From NCBI RefSeq assembly GCF_034424175.1, contig NZ_CP139986.1, positions 372,001 through 436,000 of the forward strand: a DNA stretch of 64,000 bases. Direction: 5' to 3'. The position numbers and the translations under genes were made by a program. Within the stretch, counting starts at the first letter, position 1. Each line of letters starts with the position of its first letter. The notes beneath the pieces are model-generated. The model saw only the letters and a list, made by a program, of their open reading frames with translations. It did no database searches and was not told the DNA's origin. Positions 1 to 8,045 of the stretch are shown here, piece by piece. Origin of the DNA: Kluyvera intermedia. GTDB lineage: Bacteria > Pseudomonadota > Gammaproteobacteria > Enterobacterales > Enterobacteriaceae.

Positions 1-959
1 CACCAAAGCGCGGCAAGCCGGCACCTAAACCGAACTCGCGTAAAACCAACGTTTTCAACGAGCAGGTACGTTACGCCTGGCAGGGCGCCGTTCAGGATCT
101 GAAAAGCAAACCGCTTGCCACCTTCCTGACGGTGATGGTTATCGCCATCTCACTGACGCTGCCAAGCGTGTGTTACATGGTCTACAAAAACGTCAATACC
201 GCGGCTTCACAGTACTATCCGTCACCGCAGATCACCGTCTATCTGGAAAAAACGCTGGATGACGATGCGGCCGCCAGAGTCGTGGGGCAGCTTCAGGCCG
301 AACAGGGCGTCGATAAGGTCAATTACCTTTCGCGCGATGAAGCATTGGGTGAATTCCGGAACTGGTCGGGCTTTGGCGGTGCGCTGGATATGCTCGAAGA
401 GAACCCGCTGCCCGCTGTGGCGGTGGTGATCCCGAAAATCGACTTCCAGACAACCGATGCTTTAAATACCCTGCGTGACCGTGTGGCGCAGGTGCAGGGC
501 GTTAACGAAGTGCGTATGGATGACAGCTGGTTCTCCCGTCTGGCGTCGATAACCGGTCTGGTAGGGCGTGTGTCGGCAATGATCGGCGTACTGATGGTGG
601 CGGCAGTCTTCCTCGTCATTGGTAACAGCGTGCGTCTGAGCATCTTCGCTCGTCGTGACAGCATCAACGTGCAGAAACTGATTGGTGCGACGGATGGCTT
701 TATCCTGCGTCCGTTCCTTTACGGCGGTGCGTTGCTCGGCTTCTCCGGCGCATTCTTGTCGTTGATTTTGTCGGAAATTCTGGTGATGCGTCTGTCATCG
801 GCAGTCACCGAAGTGGCGCGGGTATTTGGCACGCAGTTTGAGCTAAGCGGCCTGTCGTTTGACGAGTGTTTGCTGTTACTGCTGCTGAGTTCAATGATTG
901 GCTGGGTGGCAGCGTGGCTTGCCACAGTACAACATTTACGCCACTTTACCCCCGATTAA
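1..959 (+). CDS. ftsX: Cell division protein FtsX, 5' end missing
   Basis: Membrane subunit of the FtsEX ABC-type complex at the division septum. It relays FtsE ATPase activity to periplasmic activators of the amidases that split septal peptidoglycan. The frame is open from the first bases of the window (codons in phase from base 3, reading PKRGKPAPKPNSRKTNVFNEQ). About 34 residues of the roughly 352-residue E. coli protein therefore lie upstream. Visible parts are a first membrane helix (LTVMVIAISLTLPSV), a large periplasmic loop, and three further helices in the C-terminal FtsX domain. The protein ends in HLRHFTPD. It is transcribed towards rpoH, as in E. coli. Identification is firm; only the true start is out of view. 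Confidence 0.97.
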   Translation, partial: PKRGKPAPKPNSRKTNVFNEQVRYAWQGAVQDLKSKPLATFLTVMVIAISLTLPSVCYMVYKNVNTAASQYYPSPQITVYLEKTLDDDAAARVVGQLQAEQGVDKVNYLSRDEALGEFRNWSGFGGALDMLEENPLPAVAVVIPKIDFQTTDALNTLRDRVAQVQGVNEVRMDDSWFSRLASITGLVGRVSAMIGVLMVAAVFLVIGNSVRLSIFARRDSINVQKLIGATDGFILRPFLYGGALLGFSGAFLSLILSEILVMRLSSAVTEVARVFGTQFELSGLSFDECLLLLLLSSMIGWVAAWLATVQHLRHFTPD

Positions 960-976
960 AAAAGTTCTGTTATAAT

Positions 977-1010
977 CATCCCCTGCGACGACTTCCGTCC
1001 GCGGGGGATG
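977..1010 (+). terminator. Hairpin after ftsX
   Basis: CATCCCCTGCG (977-987) pairs with CGCGGGGGATG (1000-1010) with one G-T wobble and a 12-base loop. No run of T follows, so this is either a weak terminator or an mRNA 3' stabiliser at the end of ftsYEX. A TATAAT sequence at 971-976 abuts the stem and could be a -10 element feeding rpoH. Confidence 0.45.
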
Positions 1011-1088
1011 TGTTATAAACCCCATCTTTCTGCCCTCGCGGCTATCGCGTGTCACATTTTGTGCGTAATTTGTTCACACTGTTGCACT

Positions 1089-1115
1089 GAACTTGTGGAT
1101 AAACTCACTGTCTGA
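1089..1115 (+). promoter_or_regulatory. Sigma-E promoter of rpoH (P3-like)
   Basis: GAACTT at 1089-1094 and TCTGA at 1111-1115 are separated by exactly 16 bases. This is the RpoE consensus and matches the known E. coli rpoH P3. It lets envelope heat stress raise sigma-32 synthesis. The sigma-70 promoters known for E. coli rpoH probably also lie in 960-1212, but I could not place them confidently. Confidence 0.85.
1094..1102 (-). promoter_or_regulatory. DnaA box in the rpoH promoter
   Basis: TGTGGATAA on the plus strand reads TTATCCACA on the minus strand, a perfect strong DnaA box. It overlaps the end of the sigma-E -35 element and its spacer, so bound DnaA would occlude that promoter. DnaA repression of rpoH promoters is known in E. 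coli. Confidence 0.7.
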
Positions 1116-1212
1116 TAAAAGAGCGGATGTTATTCTCGCAGCTAGAGCCTGGCATGTTTGTTGCGTATGTCGACAAGCCTCCGCCAGCATGAAGTGAATT
1201 GAGAGGATTTGA

Positions 1213-2067
1213 ATGATCAAAGATATGCGTAATTTAGCGTTAGCCCCTGTCGGTAACCTGGAATCTTATATCCGGGCTGCGAACACATGGCCGATGTTGA
1301 CGGCTGATGAAGAAAAGGCGCTGGCTGAAAGACTGCATTATGAGGGCGATCTGGAAGCAGCGAAAACGCTGATCCTGTCACACCTGCGCTTTGTTGTTCA
1401 TATTGCTCGTAATTATTCGGGCTATGGCCTTCCGCAGGCAGACTTGATTCAGGAAGGTAACATTGGCCTGATGAAAGCAGTGCGTCGCTTCAACCCTGAA
1501 GTGGGTGTGCGCCTGGTCTCCTTTGCCGTGCATTGGATCAAAGCCGAAATCCACGAATACGTGCTGCGTAACTGGCGTATTGTGAAAGTCGCCACCACCA
1601 AAGCACAGCGTAAGCTGTTCTTTAACCTGCGTAAAAACAAGCAGCGTTTGGGCTGGTTTAACCAGGATGAAGTTGAGATGGTAGCGCGTGAGCTGGGCGT
1701 CTCCAGCAAAGACGTGCGCGAAATGGAATCTCGTATGTCGGCACAGGACATGGCGTTTGATATGTCTTCCGACGACGATTCCGAAAGCCATGCTGTGGCA
1801 CCGGTGCTCTATCTGCAGGATAAATCGTCCAACTTTGCCGACGGCATTGAAGACGATAACTGGGAAGAGCAGGCAGCGAACAAGCTGACCGACGCGATGC
1901 AGGGCCTGGACGAACGTAGCCAGGACATCATCCGCGCCCGCTGGCTGGACGAAGACAACAAGTCTACGCTGCAAGAACTGGCCGACCGTTATGGCGTTTC
2001 CGCCGAGCGTGTTCGCCAGCTTGAAAAGAATGCGATGAAAAAACTGCGTGCGGCTATCGAAGCCTGA
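1213..2067 (+). CDS. rpoH: RNA polymerase sigma-32 (heat-shock sigma factor)
   Basis: Directs RNA polymerase to chaperone and protease genes. The 284 residues equal the E. coli length. Region 2 with its RNA polymerase core-binding and -10 recognition segments spans about residues 50-130 (HLRFVVHIARNYSGYG, then DLIQEGNIGLMKAVRRF). The RpoH box (QRKLFFNLRK) lies near 132-141. Region 4.2 is the C-terminal helix-turn-helix (LQELADRYGVSAERVRQLEKNAMKKLR). A GAGAGG ribosome site precedes the ATG at good spacing. In E. coli the first ~200 nt of coding sequence fold with the leader into an RNA thermosensor, and the conserved start here (MIKDMRN) fits the same design. It stands alone behind several promoters and before a terminator. 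Confidence 0.98.
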   Translation: MIKDMRNLALAPVGNLESYIRAANTWPMLTADEEKALAERLHYEGDLEAAKTLILSHLRFVVHIARNYSGYGLPQADLIQEGNIGLMKAVRRFNPEVGVRLVSFAVHWIKAEIHEYVLRNWRIVKVATTKAQRKLFFNLRKNKQRLGWFNQDEVEMVARELGVSSKDVREMESRMSAQDMAFDMSSDDDSESHAVAPVLYLQDKSSNFADGIEDDNWEEQAANKLTDAMQGLDERSQDIIRARWLDEDNKSTLQELADRYGVSAERVRQLEKNAMKKLRAAIEA

Positions 2068-2087
2068 TTTTTTCAACGCGCCCAATG

Positions 2088-2122
2088 AACCCTCGAATGT
2101 AAATTCGGGGGTTTTGTTTTTT
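2088..2122 (+). terminator. rpoH intrinsic terminator
   Basis: AACCCTCGAA pairs with TTCGGGGGTT around a 6-base loop, followed by TTGTTTTTT. This is a classic Rho-independent terminator 20 bases after the rpoH stop. Confidence 0.85.
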
Positions 2123-2201
2123 GTAGGCCGGATAAGGTACAGCCGCCATCCGGCAATCTGCGCCGATCTGCCCGATGGCGCTACGCTTATCGGGCCTACG
2201 G
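2123..2201. repeat. REP/BIME element, GTAGGCCGGATAAGG type
   Basis: GTAGGCCGGATAAGG at the left end and CTTATCGGGCCTAC at the right end form the outer arms. An inner GCCATCCGGC block lies between them. This is the E. coli/Salmonella-type intergenic REP pair. It sits between the rpoH terminator and the aminotransferase gene. Confidence 0.8.
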
Positions 2202-2339
2202 GTTCGTCACTCCGATAATCCCACCGTCATCACGCTTTCCTCTGTTTATTTCCCTTTTACCGCTGGCGCTAATGAAGCCGATGGCAAAGACTAAATAAGC
2301 GCTATGTATTTTTCCGTCTTTTAACGGCAGGGGGTATAC

Positions 2340-3605
2340 GTGAGTAACGAGTCACTGAATCATCGGCGTTTACAGGCCACGCCACGCGGTGTTGGCGTGA
2401 TGTGTGGTTTCTACGCGGAACGCGCGGAAAACGCCACGCTGTGGGATATTGAAGGTAATGAGTATATTGATTTTGCCGCCGGGATTGCGGTGCTCAATAC
2501 CGGTCACCGTCATCCGCAGGTGATTGCGGCCGTCGAGAACCAACTCAAGGCATTCACCCATACCGCCTACCAGATTGTCCCCTATGAAAGCTATGTATCA
2601 TTAGCAGAACGTATTAATGCCGTAGCGCCCATTGAAGGAGATGCTAAAACGGCATTCTTTAGCACAGGCGCGGAAGCGGTAGAAAATGCGGTGAAAATTG
2701 CCCGCGCCTACACTAAACGTCCAGGACTGATTACCTTTGGCGGCGGCTTCCATGGACGCACCTTTATGACCATGGCGCTGACCGGCAAAGTGGCGCCTTA
2801 TAAAATCGGCTTCGGCCCGTTCCCCGGCTCGGTTTACCATGGAATCTACCCGAATGCTGCCCACGGTATTACTACGGAGATGGCGTTAAAAAGCCTGGCC
2901 CAGATTTTTAAAGCGGATATTAGCCCGGATCAGGTCGCCGCGATTATTCTTGAGCCAATCCAGGGGGAAGGGGGCTTTGTTGTCGCACCTGCTGATTTTA
3001 TGCAGGGATTGCGCGCGCTATGCGATACCCACGGCATTTTGTTGATTGCCGACGAAGTGCAGACCGGCTTTGCCCGCACCGGTAAGCTGTTTGCGATGGA
3101 GCACCATAGCGTTAAGCCCGATCTCATCACTATGGCAAAAAGCCTGGCAGGGGGATTCCCGCTCTCCGGCGTCGTTGGGCGTGCGGACGTGATGGATGCT
3201 CCCGCTCCCGGTGGGCTTGGTGGTACCTACGCCGGTAATCCGCTGGCGATTGCGGCTGCGCTCGCGGTACTGGACGTGATTGAAGAAGAGGCACTGTGTA
3301 CTCGGGCAAATCATCTGGGCCAGCATCTGATTGAAGTATTGAATGCCGCGCGCGTGAGCTGCCCGGCGATTGCCGATGTGCGCGGTGTGGGTTCAATGGT
3401 GGCGGTCGAGTTTATTGACCCGCAAACCCAGGAGCCGTCGCCGGAGTTCACCAAACTCGTTCAGGAACGCGCGCTGGCTGAAGGCGTGCTGCTGCTGAGC
3501 TGTGGTGTCTACGGTAACGTGATTCGCTTCCTGTATCCGCTCACCATCCCTGAGAAGCAGTTCCAGCAAGCGCTGGAGGTGATTCGTCGGGCATTAACCG
3601 AATAA
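2340..3605 (+). CDS. 4-aminobutyrate-2-oxoglutarate aminotransferase, PuuE/GabT family
   Basis: A PLP-dependent class-III aminotransferase of 421 residues. It should convert GABA to succinate semialdehyde, passing the amino group to 2-oxoglutarate. Landmarks are the N-terminal RRLQATPRGVGVMC block, TGAEAVENAVKIAR (cofactor phosphate cup), GGFHGRT, ADEVQTGFARTG with the PLP-contacting Asp, and the Schiff-base lysine K267 in MAKSLAGG. Length and sequence are closer to E. coli PuuE (putrescine pathway, 421 aa) than to GabT (426 aa). The start is GTG, supported by AGGGGG at 2329-2334. K-12 has no gene here, and no other gab or puu gene is nearby, so the physiological substrate is inferred from family only. 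Confidence 0.9.
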   Translation: MSNESLNHRRLQATPRGVGVMCGFYAERAENATLWDIEGNEYIDFAAGIAVLNTGHRHPQVIAAVENQLKAFTHTAYQIVPYESYVSLAERINAVAPIEGDAKTAFFSTGAEAVENAVKIARAYTKRPGLITFGGGFHGRTFMTMALTGKVAPYKIGFGPFPGSVYHGIYPNAAHGITTEMALKSLAQIFKADISPDQVAAIILEPIQGEGGFVVAPADFMQGLRALCDTHGILLIADEVQTGFARTGKLFAMEHHSVKPDLITMAKSLAGGFPLSGVVGRADVMDAPAPGGLGGTYAGNPLAIAAALAVLDVIEEEALCTRANHLGQHLIEVLNAARVSCPAIADVRGVGSMVAVEFIDPQTQEPSPEFTKLVQERALAEGVLLLSCGVYGNVIRFLYPLTIPEKQFQQALEVIRRALTE

Positions 3606-3614
3606 TTGAGCCCT

Positions 3615-3704
3615 TCCCGGCGGCGCTGCGCCTGGCCGGGCTACATTGCCTGCAACAAAATGAAATCACTTTCCGTAGCCCGGCCAAGCGCAGCGCCGCC
3701 GGGG
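3615..3704. repeat. Inverted REP pair, CCCGGCGGCGCTGCGC type
   Basis: CCCGGCGGCGCTGCGCCTGG...GGGCTAC at 3616-3644 is repeated in inverse as GTAGCCCGGCC...GCCGCCGGGG at 3675-3704, separated by 30 bases. The convergent pair could fold into one long cruciform and may protect mRNA 3' ends. Confidence 0.8.
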
Positions 3705-3808
3705 ATACACCCAACATTTCATCCACCCCGGCTCGCCGTTTTTTGTCATTTTTACGTTACAAATCCGTCAAAATAAACGTTTCAAATCCATAAAAATGGG
3801 GTATGTTT

Positions 3809-3823
3809 TAGCAGAGTATGCTG
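3809..3823 (+). promoter_or_regulatory. Predicted Lrp site upstream of livJ
   Basis: TAGCAGAGTATGCTG matches 13 of 15 positions of the Lrp consensus YAGHAWATTWTDCTR. It lies about 125 bases before the livJ start in an AT-rich stretch. livJ is leucine/Lrp-repressed in E. coli, which fits. The rest of 3705-3948 shows no gene. Confidence 0.5.
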
Positions 3824-3948
3824 CAAAAGCACCCGCATACTCCCACTATACTAATATCTTATACTCACCGTAATAGTGATGTAAGAATAATGTGCTAAAT
3901 AACAACATCACAACAAATGCAATAACCATAACAATGGGGAACCTCAGG

Positions 3949-5052
3949 ATGAATATGAAGGGTAAAGCGTTACTGGCAGGATGTATTGCACTGGCATTCA
4001 GCAATATGGCATTAGCAGAAAATATTAAAATTGCTGTCGTGGGGGCAATGTCTGGCCCGGTTGCGCAGTATGGCGATCAGGAATTTAGCGGTGCAGAACA
4101 AGCAGTATCCGACATTAACGCCAAGGGCGGCATCAAAGGCAACAAGCTGGAAATCGTCAAATATGATGATGCCTGTGACCCGAAACAAGCGGTGGCTGTC
4201 GCGAACAAAGTGGTCAACGACGGCATCAAGTACGTCATCGGTCACCTGTGCTCCTCTTCCACCCAGCCTGCGTCCGATATCTATGAAGACGAAGGTATTC
4301 TGATGATCACACCGGCGGCGACTGCACCGGAGCTGACCGCGCGTGGTTATAAACTGATTCTGCGCACCACCGGTCTGGACTCTGACCAGGGCCCAACGGC
4401 GGCAAAATACATCATCGACAAAGTGAAGCCACAGCGCATTGCTATTGTGCATGACAAGCAGCAGTACGGTGAAGGTCTGGCGCGTTCGGTGCAAGACGGT
4501 CTGAAGAAAGGCGGCGCGAATGTGGTCTTCTTTGACGGTGTCACTGCCGGTGAAAAAGATTTCTCCACCCTGGTGGCGCGTCTGAAGAAAGAAAATATCG
4601 ACTTCGTGTACTTCGGTGGCTATCACCCGGAAATGGGGCAGATTCTGCGTCAGGCTCGTGCGGCTGGCCTGAAAACCCAATTCATGGGTCCAGAAGGTGT
4701 AGCGAATGTGTCGCTGTCTAACATTGCCGGTGAATCTGCGGAAGGCCTGCTGGTGACTAAGCCGAAGAACTACGACCAGCTTCCGGCAAACAAACCGATT
4801 GTCGATGCGATCAAAGCCAAGAAACAGGATCCAAGCGGAGCATTCGTCTGGACGACTTACGCGGCGCTGCAATCTCTGCAGGCGGGTCTGAACCATTCAG
4901 ACGATCCGGCTGAGATTGCCAAATACCTGAAGGCCAGCACCGTTGATACCGTGATGGGGCCGCTGTCATGGGATGAGAAAGGTGACTTGAAAGGCTTCGA
5001 ATTCGGCATCTTCAACTGGCATGCCAACGGTACGGCGACCGACGCTAAGTAA
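3949..5052 (+). CDS. livJ: Leu/Ile/Val-binding periplasmic protein LivJ
   Basis: Periplasmic receptor that binds Leu, Ile, Val and delivers them to the LivHMGF permease. The start chosen gives 367 residues, as in E. coli. An upstream in-frame ATG at 3892 would add 19 residues before an otherwise perfect signal peptide and is rejected. The signal peptide MNMKGKALLAGCIALAFSNMALA ends in ALA, with mature ENIKIAVVG. Type-I periplasmic-binding fold features follow: GAMSGPVAQYGDQEF, DDACDPKQAVAVANK, and HLCSSSTQPASDIYEDEG with the ligand-site Ser/Thr cluster. It is a close paralogue of LivK about 0.9 kb downstream and is transcribed alone, ending at a REP pair. Confidence 0.97.
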   Translation: MNMKGKALLAGCIALAFSNMALAENIKIAVVGAMSGPVAQYGDQEFSGAEQAVSDINAKGGIKGNKLEIVKYDDACDPKQAVAVANKVVNDGIKYVIGHLCSSSTQPASDIYEDEGILMITPAATAPELTARGYKLILRTTGLDSDQGPTAAKYIIDKVKPQRIAIVHDKQQYGEGLARSVQDGLKKGGANVVFFDGVTAGEKDFSTLVARLKKENIDFVYFGGYHPEMGQILRQARAAGLKTQFMGPEGVANVSLSNIAGESAEGLLVTKPKNYDQLPANKPIVDAIKAKKQDPSGAFVWTTYAALQSLQAGLNHSDDPAEIAKYLKASTVDTVMGPLSWDEKGDLKGFEFGIFNWHANGTATDAK

Positions 5053-5064
5053 TATTTGAGCTTT

Positions 5065-5131
5065 CCCGGCGGCGCTGCGCTTGGCCGGGCTACCGATCCT
5101 TCGTAGCCCGGCCAAGCGCAGCGCCGCCGGG
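5065..5131. repeat. Inverted REP pair between livJ and panM
   Basis: CCCGGCGGCGCTGCGCTTGG...GGGCTAC (5065-5093) and its near-perfect inverse GTAGCCCGGCC...GCCGCCGGG (5103-5131) are separated by only 9 bases. The pair lies between the convergent stops of livJ and panM and may act as a shared 3' end. Confidence 0.8.
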
Positions 5132-5139
5132 ATCGGGCT

Positions 5140-5511
5140 CTACTCTTTAACCCAATCTTCACCTTGTAAAACAAACCCTAACGCTTTAGCAAATGCCGCC
5201 ATTTCCAGACTCGCCTTCGTTAGAACCCAACGACTAATCTGCGGATTATCAGCCATCACTTCTTCCACCAGATACTGACCCACACCACGACGGCGGGTAA
5301 TTTCGCGTACGCATAAATCCTCCATAACGCCCTGTGTTTCGCCAAGCGTCACGCGCACGGCGGCGAGCAGACGCTCGTTAAAGCGAGCGGCGTAAAGACG
5401 GTGCGCGTCATCAAGAGACCGCTCGTCAGGGATGGAAGTGGGCCAAATCTTACTCAGGCAGATTGTGTCCTGGTCGCTAAAGGTCTCTAAACGGATGATG
5501 GTCAGTTTCAT
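5140..5511 (-). CDS. panM: PanD maturation factor PanM (PanZ)
   Basis: A GNAT-fold protein that binds acetyl-CoA/CoA. It triggers autocleavage of aspartate decarboxylase PanD and limits its activity when CoA is plentiful, tuning pantothenate synthesis. The protein has 123 residues against 127 in E. coli. The N-terminal half is well conserved (MKLTIIRLETFSDQD, YAARFNERLLAAVRVTL). The acetyl-CoA pyrophosphate loop is seen in RRRGVGQYLVEEV. The C-terminal third (ISRWVLTKASLEMAAFAKALGF) is clearly divergent and a few residues shorter than the K-12 protein. Its position between livJ and livK on the opposite strand is as in E. coli. Confidence 0.9.
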   Translation of the reverse strand: MKLTIIRLETFSDQDTICLSKIWPTSIPDERSLDDAHRLYAARFNERLLAAVRVTLGETQGVMEDLCVREITRRRGVGQYLVEEVMADNPQISRWVLTKASLEMAAFAKALGFVLQGEDWVKE

Positions 5512-5954
5512 TTGCGGCTTGCTCGAATCTAAAAAATTGCGGCCAGTGTACTCAATTTATTCTGCTGGAGGCTTTCTCTTTTTGGCGCTTCAGACAGGTG
5601 ATTAATTTTTCGATACTCGCTCAGGCAGTTTGAAACATTATGGATCGAAAAATACCCAGTATTTTAACCTGATAACCAGCGTTTTATTCGGCCCTTTATG
5701 TCGTTATTTTATGCTGAAAAGTGGACTTATTTTTGTTTATCTATGGTAAAAATCAGAATATTATCTTTTCTTAATAGACTGAAAAATAGAGAATTTAGTC
5801 TGTATTTGGTCAAAAAGCTTCGCTAACCCATTAAAGATAATGGCAAAAATAGCGTTGTATAGTAAAAGTACAGAATGCTTTTTAACCATGTAATTACAAA
5901 ATATATACACGCCACGACGTGTAAACACGACATCACGAATGGGGATCCCGAAGT
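5512..5954. promoter_or_regulatory. panM-livK divergent control region
   Basis: A 443-base AT-rich region between divergent panM and livK with no credible gene; the short frames here are shadows. It must hold the livK promoter. Several A/T-rich stretches loosely resemble Lrp half sites (for example ATTTTATGCTG near 5709), consistent with leucine repression of livKHMGF in E. coli. I could not define a single strong operator. Confidence 0.5.
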
Positions 5955-7064
5955 ATGAAAAGGAATACAAAAACAGTAATCGCAGGGATGATCGCGCTGG
6001 CTATGTCTCAGACGGCGATGGCTGACGATATCAAGGTTGCGGTGGTTGGGGCGATGTCCGGCCCGGTCGCGCAGTGGGGCGATATGGAGTTCAATGGCGC
6101 ACGTCAGGCCATTAAAGACATCAATGCCAAGGGCGGTATCAAGGGCGACAAGCTGGTCGGCGTTGAGTACGACGACGCCTGCGATCCAAAACAAGCGGTG
6201 GCGGTGGCCAACAAAATCGTCAACGACGGCATTAAATACGTTATCGGCCACCTGTGTTCTTCCTCCACGCAGCCAGCTTCAGATATCTATGAAGACGAAG
6301 GCATTCTGATGATCTCTCCGGGGGCGACCAACCCAGAGCTGACTCAGCGCGGCTATCAATACATCATGCGTACCACAGGTCTCGACTCTTCTCAGGGGCC
6401 GACGGCTGCAAAATATATCGTGGAAAAAGTAAAGCCTCAGCGCATCGCTATCATCCACGACAAACAGCAATACGGTGAAGGCCTGGCGCGTTCTGTTCAG
6501 GAAAGCCTGAAGGCAGCGAAAGCCAATGTCGTCTTCTTCGACGGCATTACCGCCGGTGAAAAAGATTTCTCCGCGCTGCTCGCCCGTCTGCAAAAAGAGA
6601 ACATCGACTTCGTGTATTACGGCGGCTACTACCCGGAAATGGGGCAGATGCTGCGCCAGGCGCGTTCGGTTGGCCTGAAAACCCAGTTTATGGGCCCAGA
6701 AGGTGTGGGTAACGCTTCGCTGTCGAACATTGCGGGCGATGCGGGTGAAGGCATGCTGGTGACCATGCCAAAACGTTATGACCAGGATCCGGCAAACAGC
6801 GCTATCGTCGATGCCCTGAAAGCGCAGAAGAAAGATCCAAGCGGCCCGTATGTTTGGATCACATACGCTGCCGTCCAGTCTCTGGCTACCGCCATGGAAC
6901 GCACCGGCAGTGATGAGCCGCTGGCGCTGATTAAAGACTTAAAAGCGAACGGCGCGAAAACCGTGATTGGGCCGCTTTCCTGGGATGACAAAGGCGATCT
7001 GAAAGGATTTGAATTTGGTGTCTTCCAGTGGCATGCCGACGGCTCGTCCACGGTGGCGAAGTAA
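5955..7064 (+). CDS. livK: Leucine-specific binding protein LivK
   Basis: Periplasmic leucine receptor for LivHMGF, 369 residues as in E. coli. The signal peptide MKRNTKTVIAGMIALAMSQTAMA is followed by mature DDIKVAVVG. It shares the type-I binding fold with LivJ, including DDACDPKQAVAVANK and HLCSSSTQPASDIYEDEG. It differs at specificity-region positions, for example AQWGDMEF where LivJ has AQYGDQEF, which fits the known leucine preference. It is the first gene of livKHMGF, with 54 bases to livH. Expression should exceed that of the permease genes, as usual for binding proteins. Confidence 0.97.
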   Translation: MKRNTKTVIAGMIALAMSQTAMADDIKVAVVGAMSGPVAQWGDMEFNGARQAIKDINAKGGIKGDKLVGVEYDDACDPKQAVAVANKIVNDGIKYVIGHLCSSSTQPASDIYEDEGILMISPGATNPELTQRGYQYIMRTTGLDSSQGPTAAKYIVEKVKPQRIAIIHDKQQYGEGLARSVQESLKAAKANVVFFDGITAGEKDFSALLARLQKENIDFVYYGGYYPEMGQMLRQARSVGLKTQFMGPEGVGNASLSNIAGDAGEGMLVTMPKRYDQDPANSAIVDALKAQKKDPSGPYVWITYAAVQSLATAMERTGSDEPLALIKDLKANGAKTVIGPLSWDDKGDLKGFEFGVFQWHADGSSTVAK

Positions 7065-7118
7065 CCTTCATTTTCCCCTGGCGGGCGTAGATCCGCGGGG
7101 GTAGCAAAAGGCTAATTT

Positions 7119-8045
7119 ATGTCAGAGCAAGTTCTCTACTTCGTGCAGCAGATGTTTAACGGCGTAACGCTGGGAAGCACCTATGCACTGATCGCCATCG
7201 GTTACACCATGGTGTACGGGATTATCGGCATGATCAACTTCGCCCACGGCGAGGTGTACATGATCGGTAGTTATGTCTCCTTTATGATCATAGCCGCGCT
7301 GATGATGATGGGCATCGACACCGGCTGGCTGCTGGTTGCCGCGGGCTTCGTCGGGGCAATTGTGATTGCCAGCGCCTATGGCTGGAGCATCGAACGGGTG
7401 GCCTACCGCCCGGTGCGTAGCTCCAAGCGTCTGATTGCGCTGATCTCCGCTATCGGGATGTCAATCTTCCTGCAAAACTACGTCAGCCTGACTGAAGGCT
7501 CACGCGACGTGGCGCTGCCAAGCCTGTTTAACGGCCAGTGGATTGTTGGCAGCAGCGAGAACTTCTCTGCATCTATCACCACTATGCAGCTGGTTATCTG
7601 GATTGTGACCTTTGTTGCCATGCTGGCGCTGACGCTGTTTATCCGTTATTCACGCATGGGGCGCGCTTGTCGTGCCTGTGCGGAAGACCTGAAAATGGCC
7701 AGCCTGCTCGGCATTAACACCGACCGCGTGATTGCGTTGACGTTTGTTATCGGCGCGGCAATGGCGGCGGTGGCGGGCGTGCTGCTGGGCCAGTTCTACG
7801 GCGTGATTAACCCATACATCGGTTTTATGGCCGGGATGAAAGCCTTTACTGCCGCCGTACTTGGTGGCATCGGTAGCATTCCAGGGGCGATGATTGGCGG
7901 GCTGATCCTTGGCATCGCAGAAGCGCTGTCGTCGGCGTATTTGAGTACTGAATACAAAGACGTGGTGTCGTTCGCGCTGCTGATCGTGGTGCTGCTGGTG
8001 ATGCCGACTGGCATCCTGGGTCGCCCGGAGGTAGAGAAAGTATGA
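7119..8045 (+). CDS. livH: Branched-chain amino acid permease LivH
   Basis: Inner-membrane permease subunit pairing with LivM to carry branched-chain amino acids from LivJ or LivK. The 308 residues equal the E. coli length. About eight hydrophobic helices are visible. The N-terminal signature YALIAIGYTMVYGIIGMINFAHGE is typical of the LivH family. A late cytoplasmic loop (CRACAEDLKMASLLGIN) matches the segment that contacts the ABC ATPases. The stop overlaps the livM start by 4 bases, so translation is coupled. Confidence 0.97.
   Translation: MSEQVLYFVQQMFNGVTLGSTYALIAIGYTMVYGIIGMINFAHGEVYMIGSYVSFMIIAALMMMGIDTGWLLVAAGFVGAIVIASAYGWSIERVAYRPVRSSKRLIALISAIGMSIFLQNYVSLTEGSRDVALPSLFNGQWIVGSSENFSASITTMQLVIWIVTFVAMLALTLFIRYSRMGRACRACAEDLKMASLLGINTDRVIALTFVIGAAMAAVAGVLLGQFYGVINPYIGFMAGMKAFTAAVLGGIGSIPGAMIGGLILGIAEALSSAYLSTEYKDVVSFALLIVVLLVMPTGILGRPEVEKV

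Noticed and set aside
1051..1078. CRP site upstream of rpoH (GTCACATTTTGTGCG...TTCACAC)
   Set aside because: Half sites are present but the spacing is wrong for TGTGA-N6-TCACA; not reported as a feature.
1378..2085. Reverse-strand frame of 235 codons over rpoH
   Set aside because: Antisense shadow of rpoH without ribosome site or homology.
4012..4896. Long reverse-strand frame (294 codons) over livJ
   Set aside because: Exactly antisense to livJ, no recognisable domain, caused by codon bias. livJ is certain.
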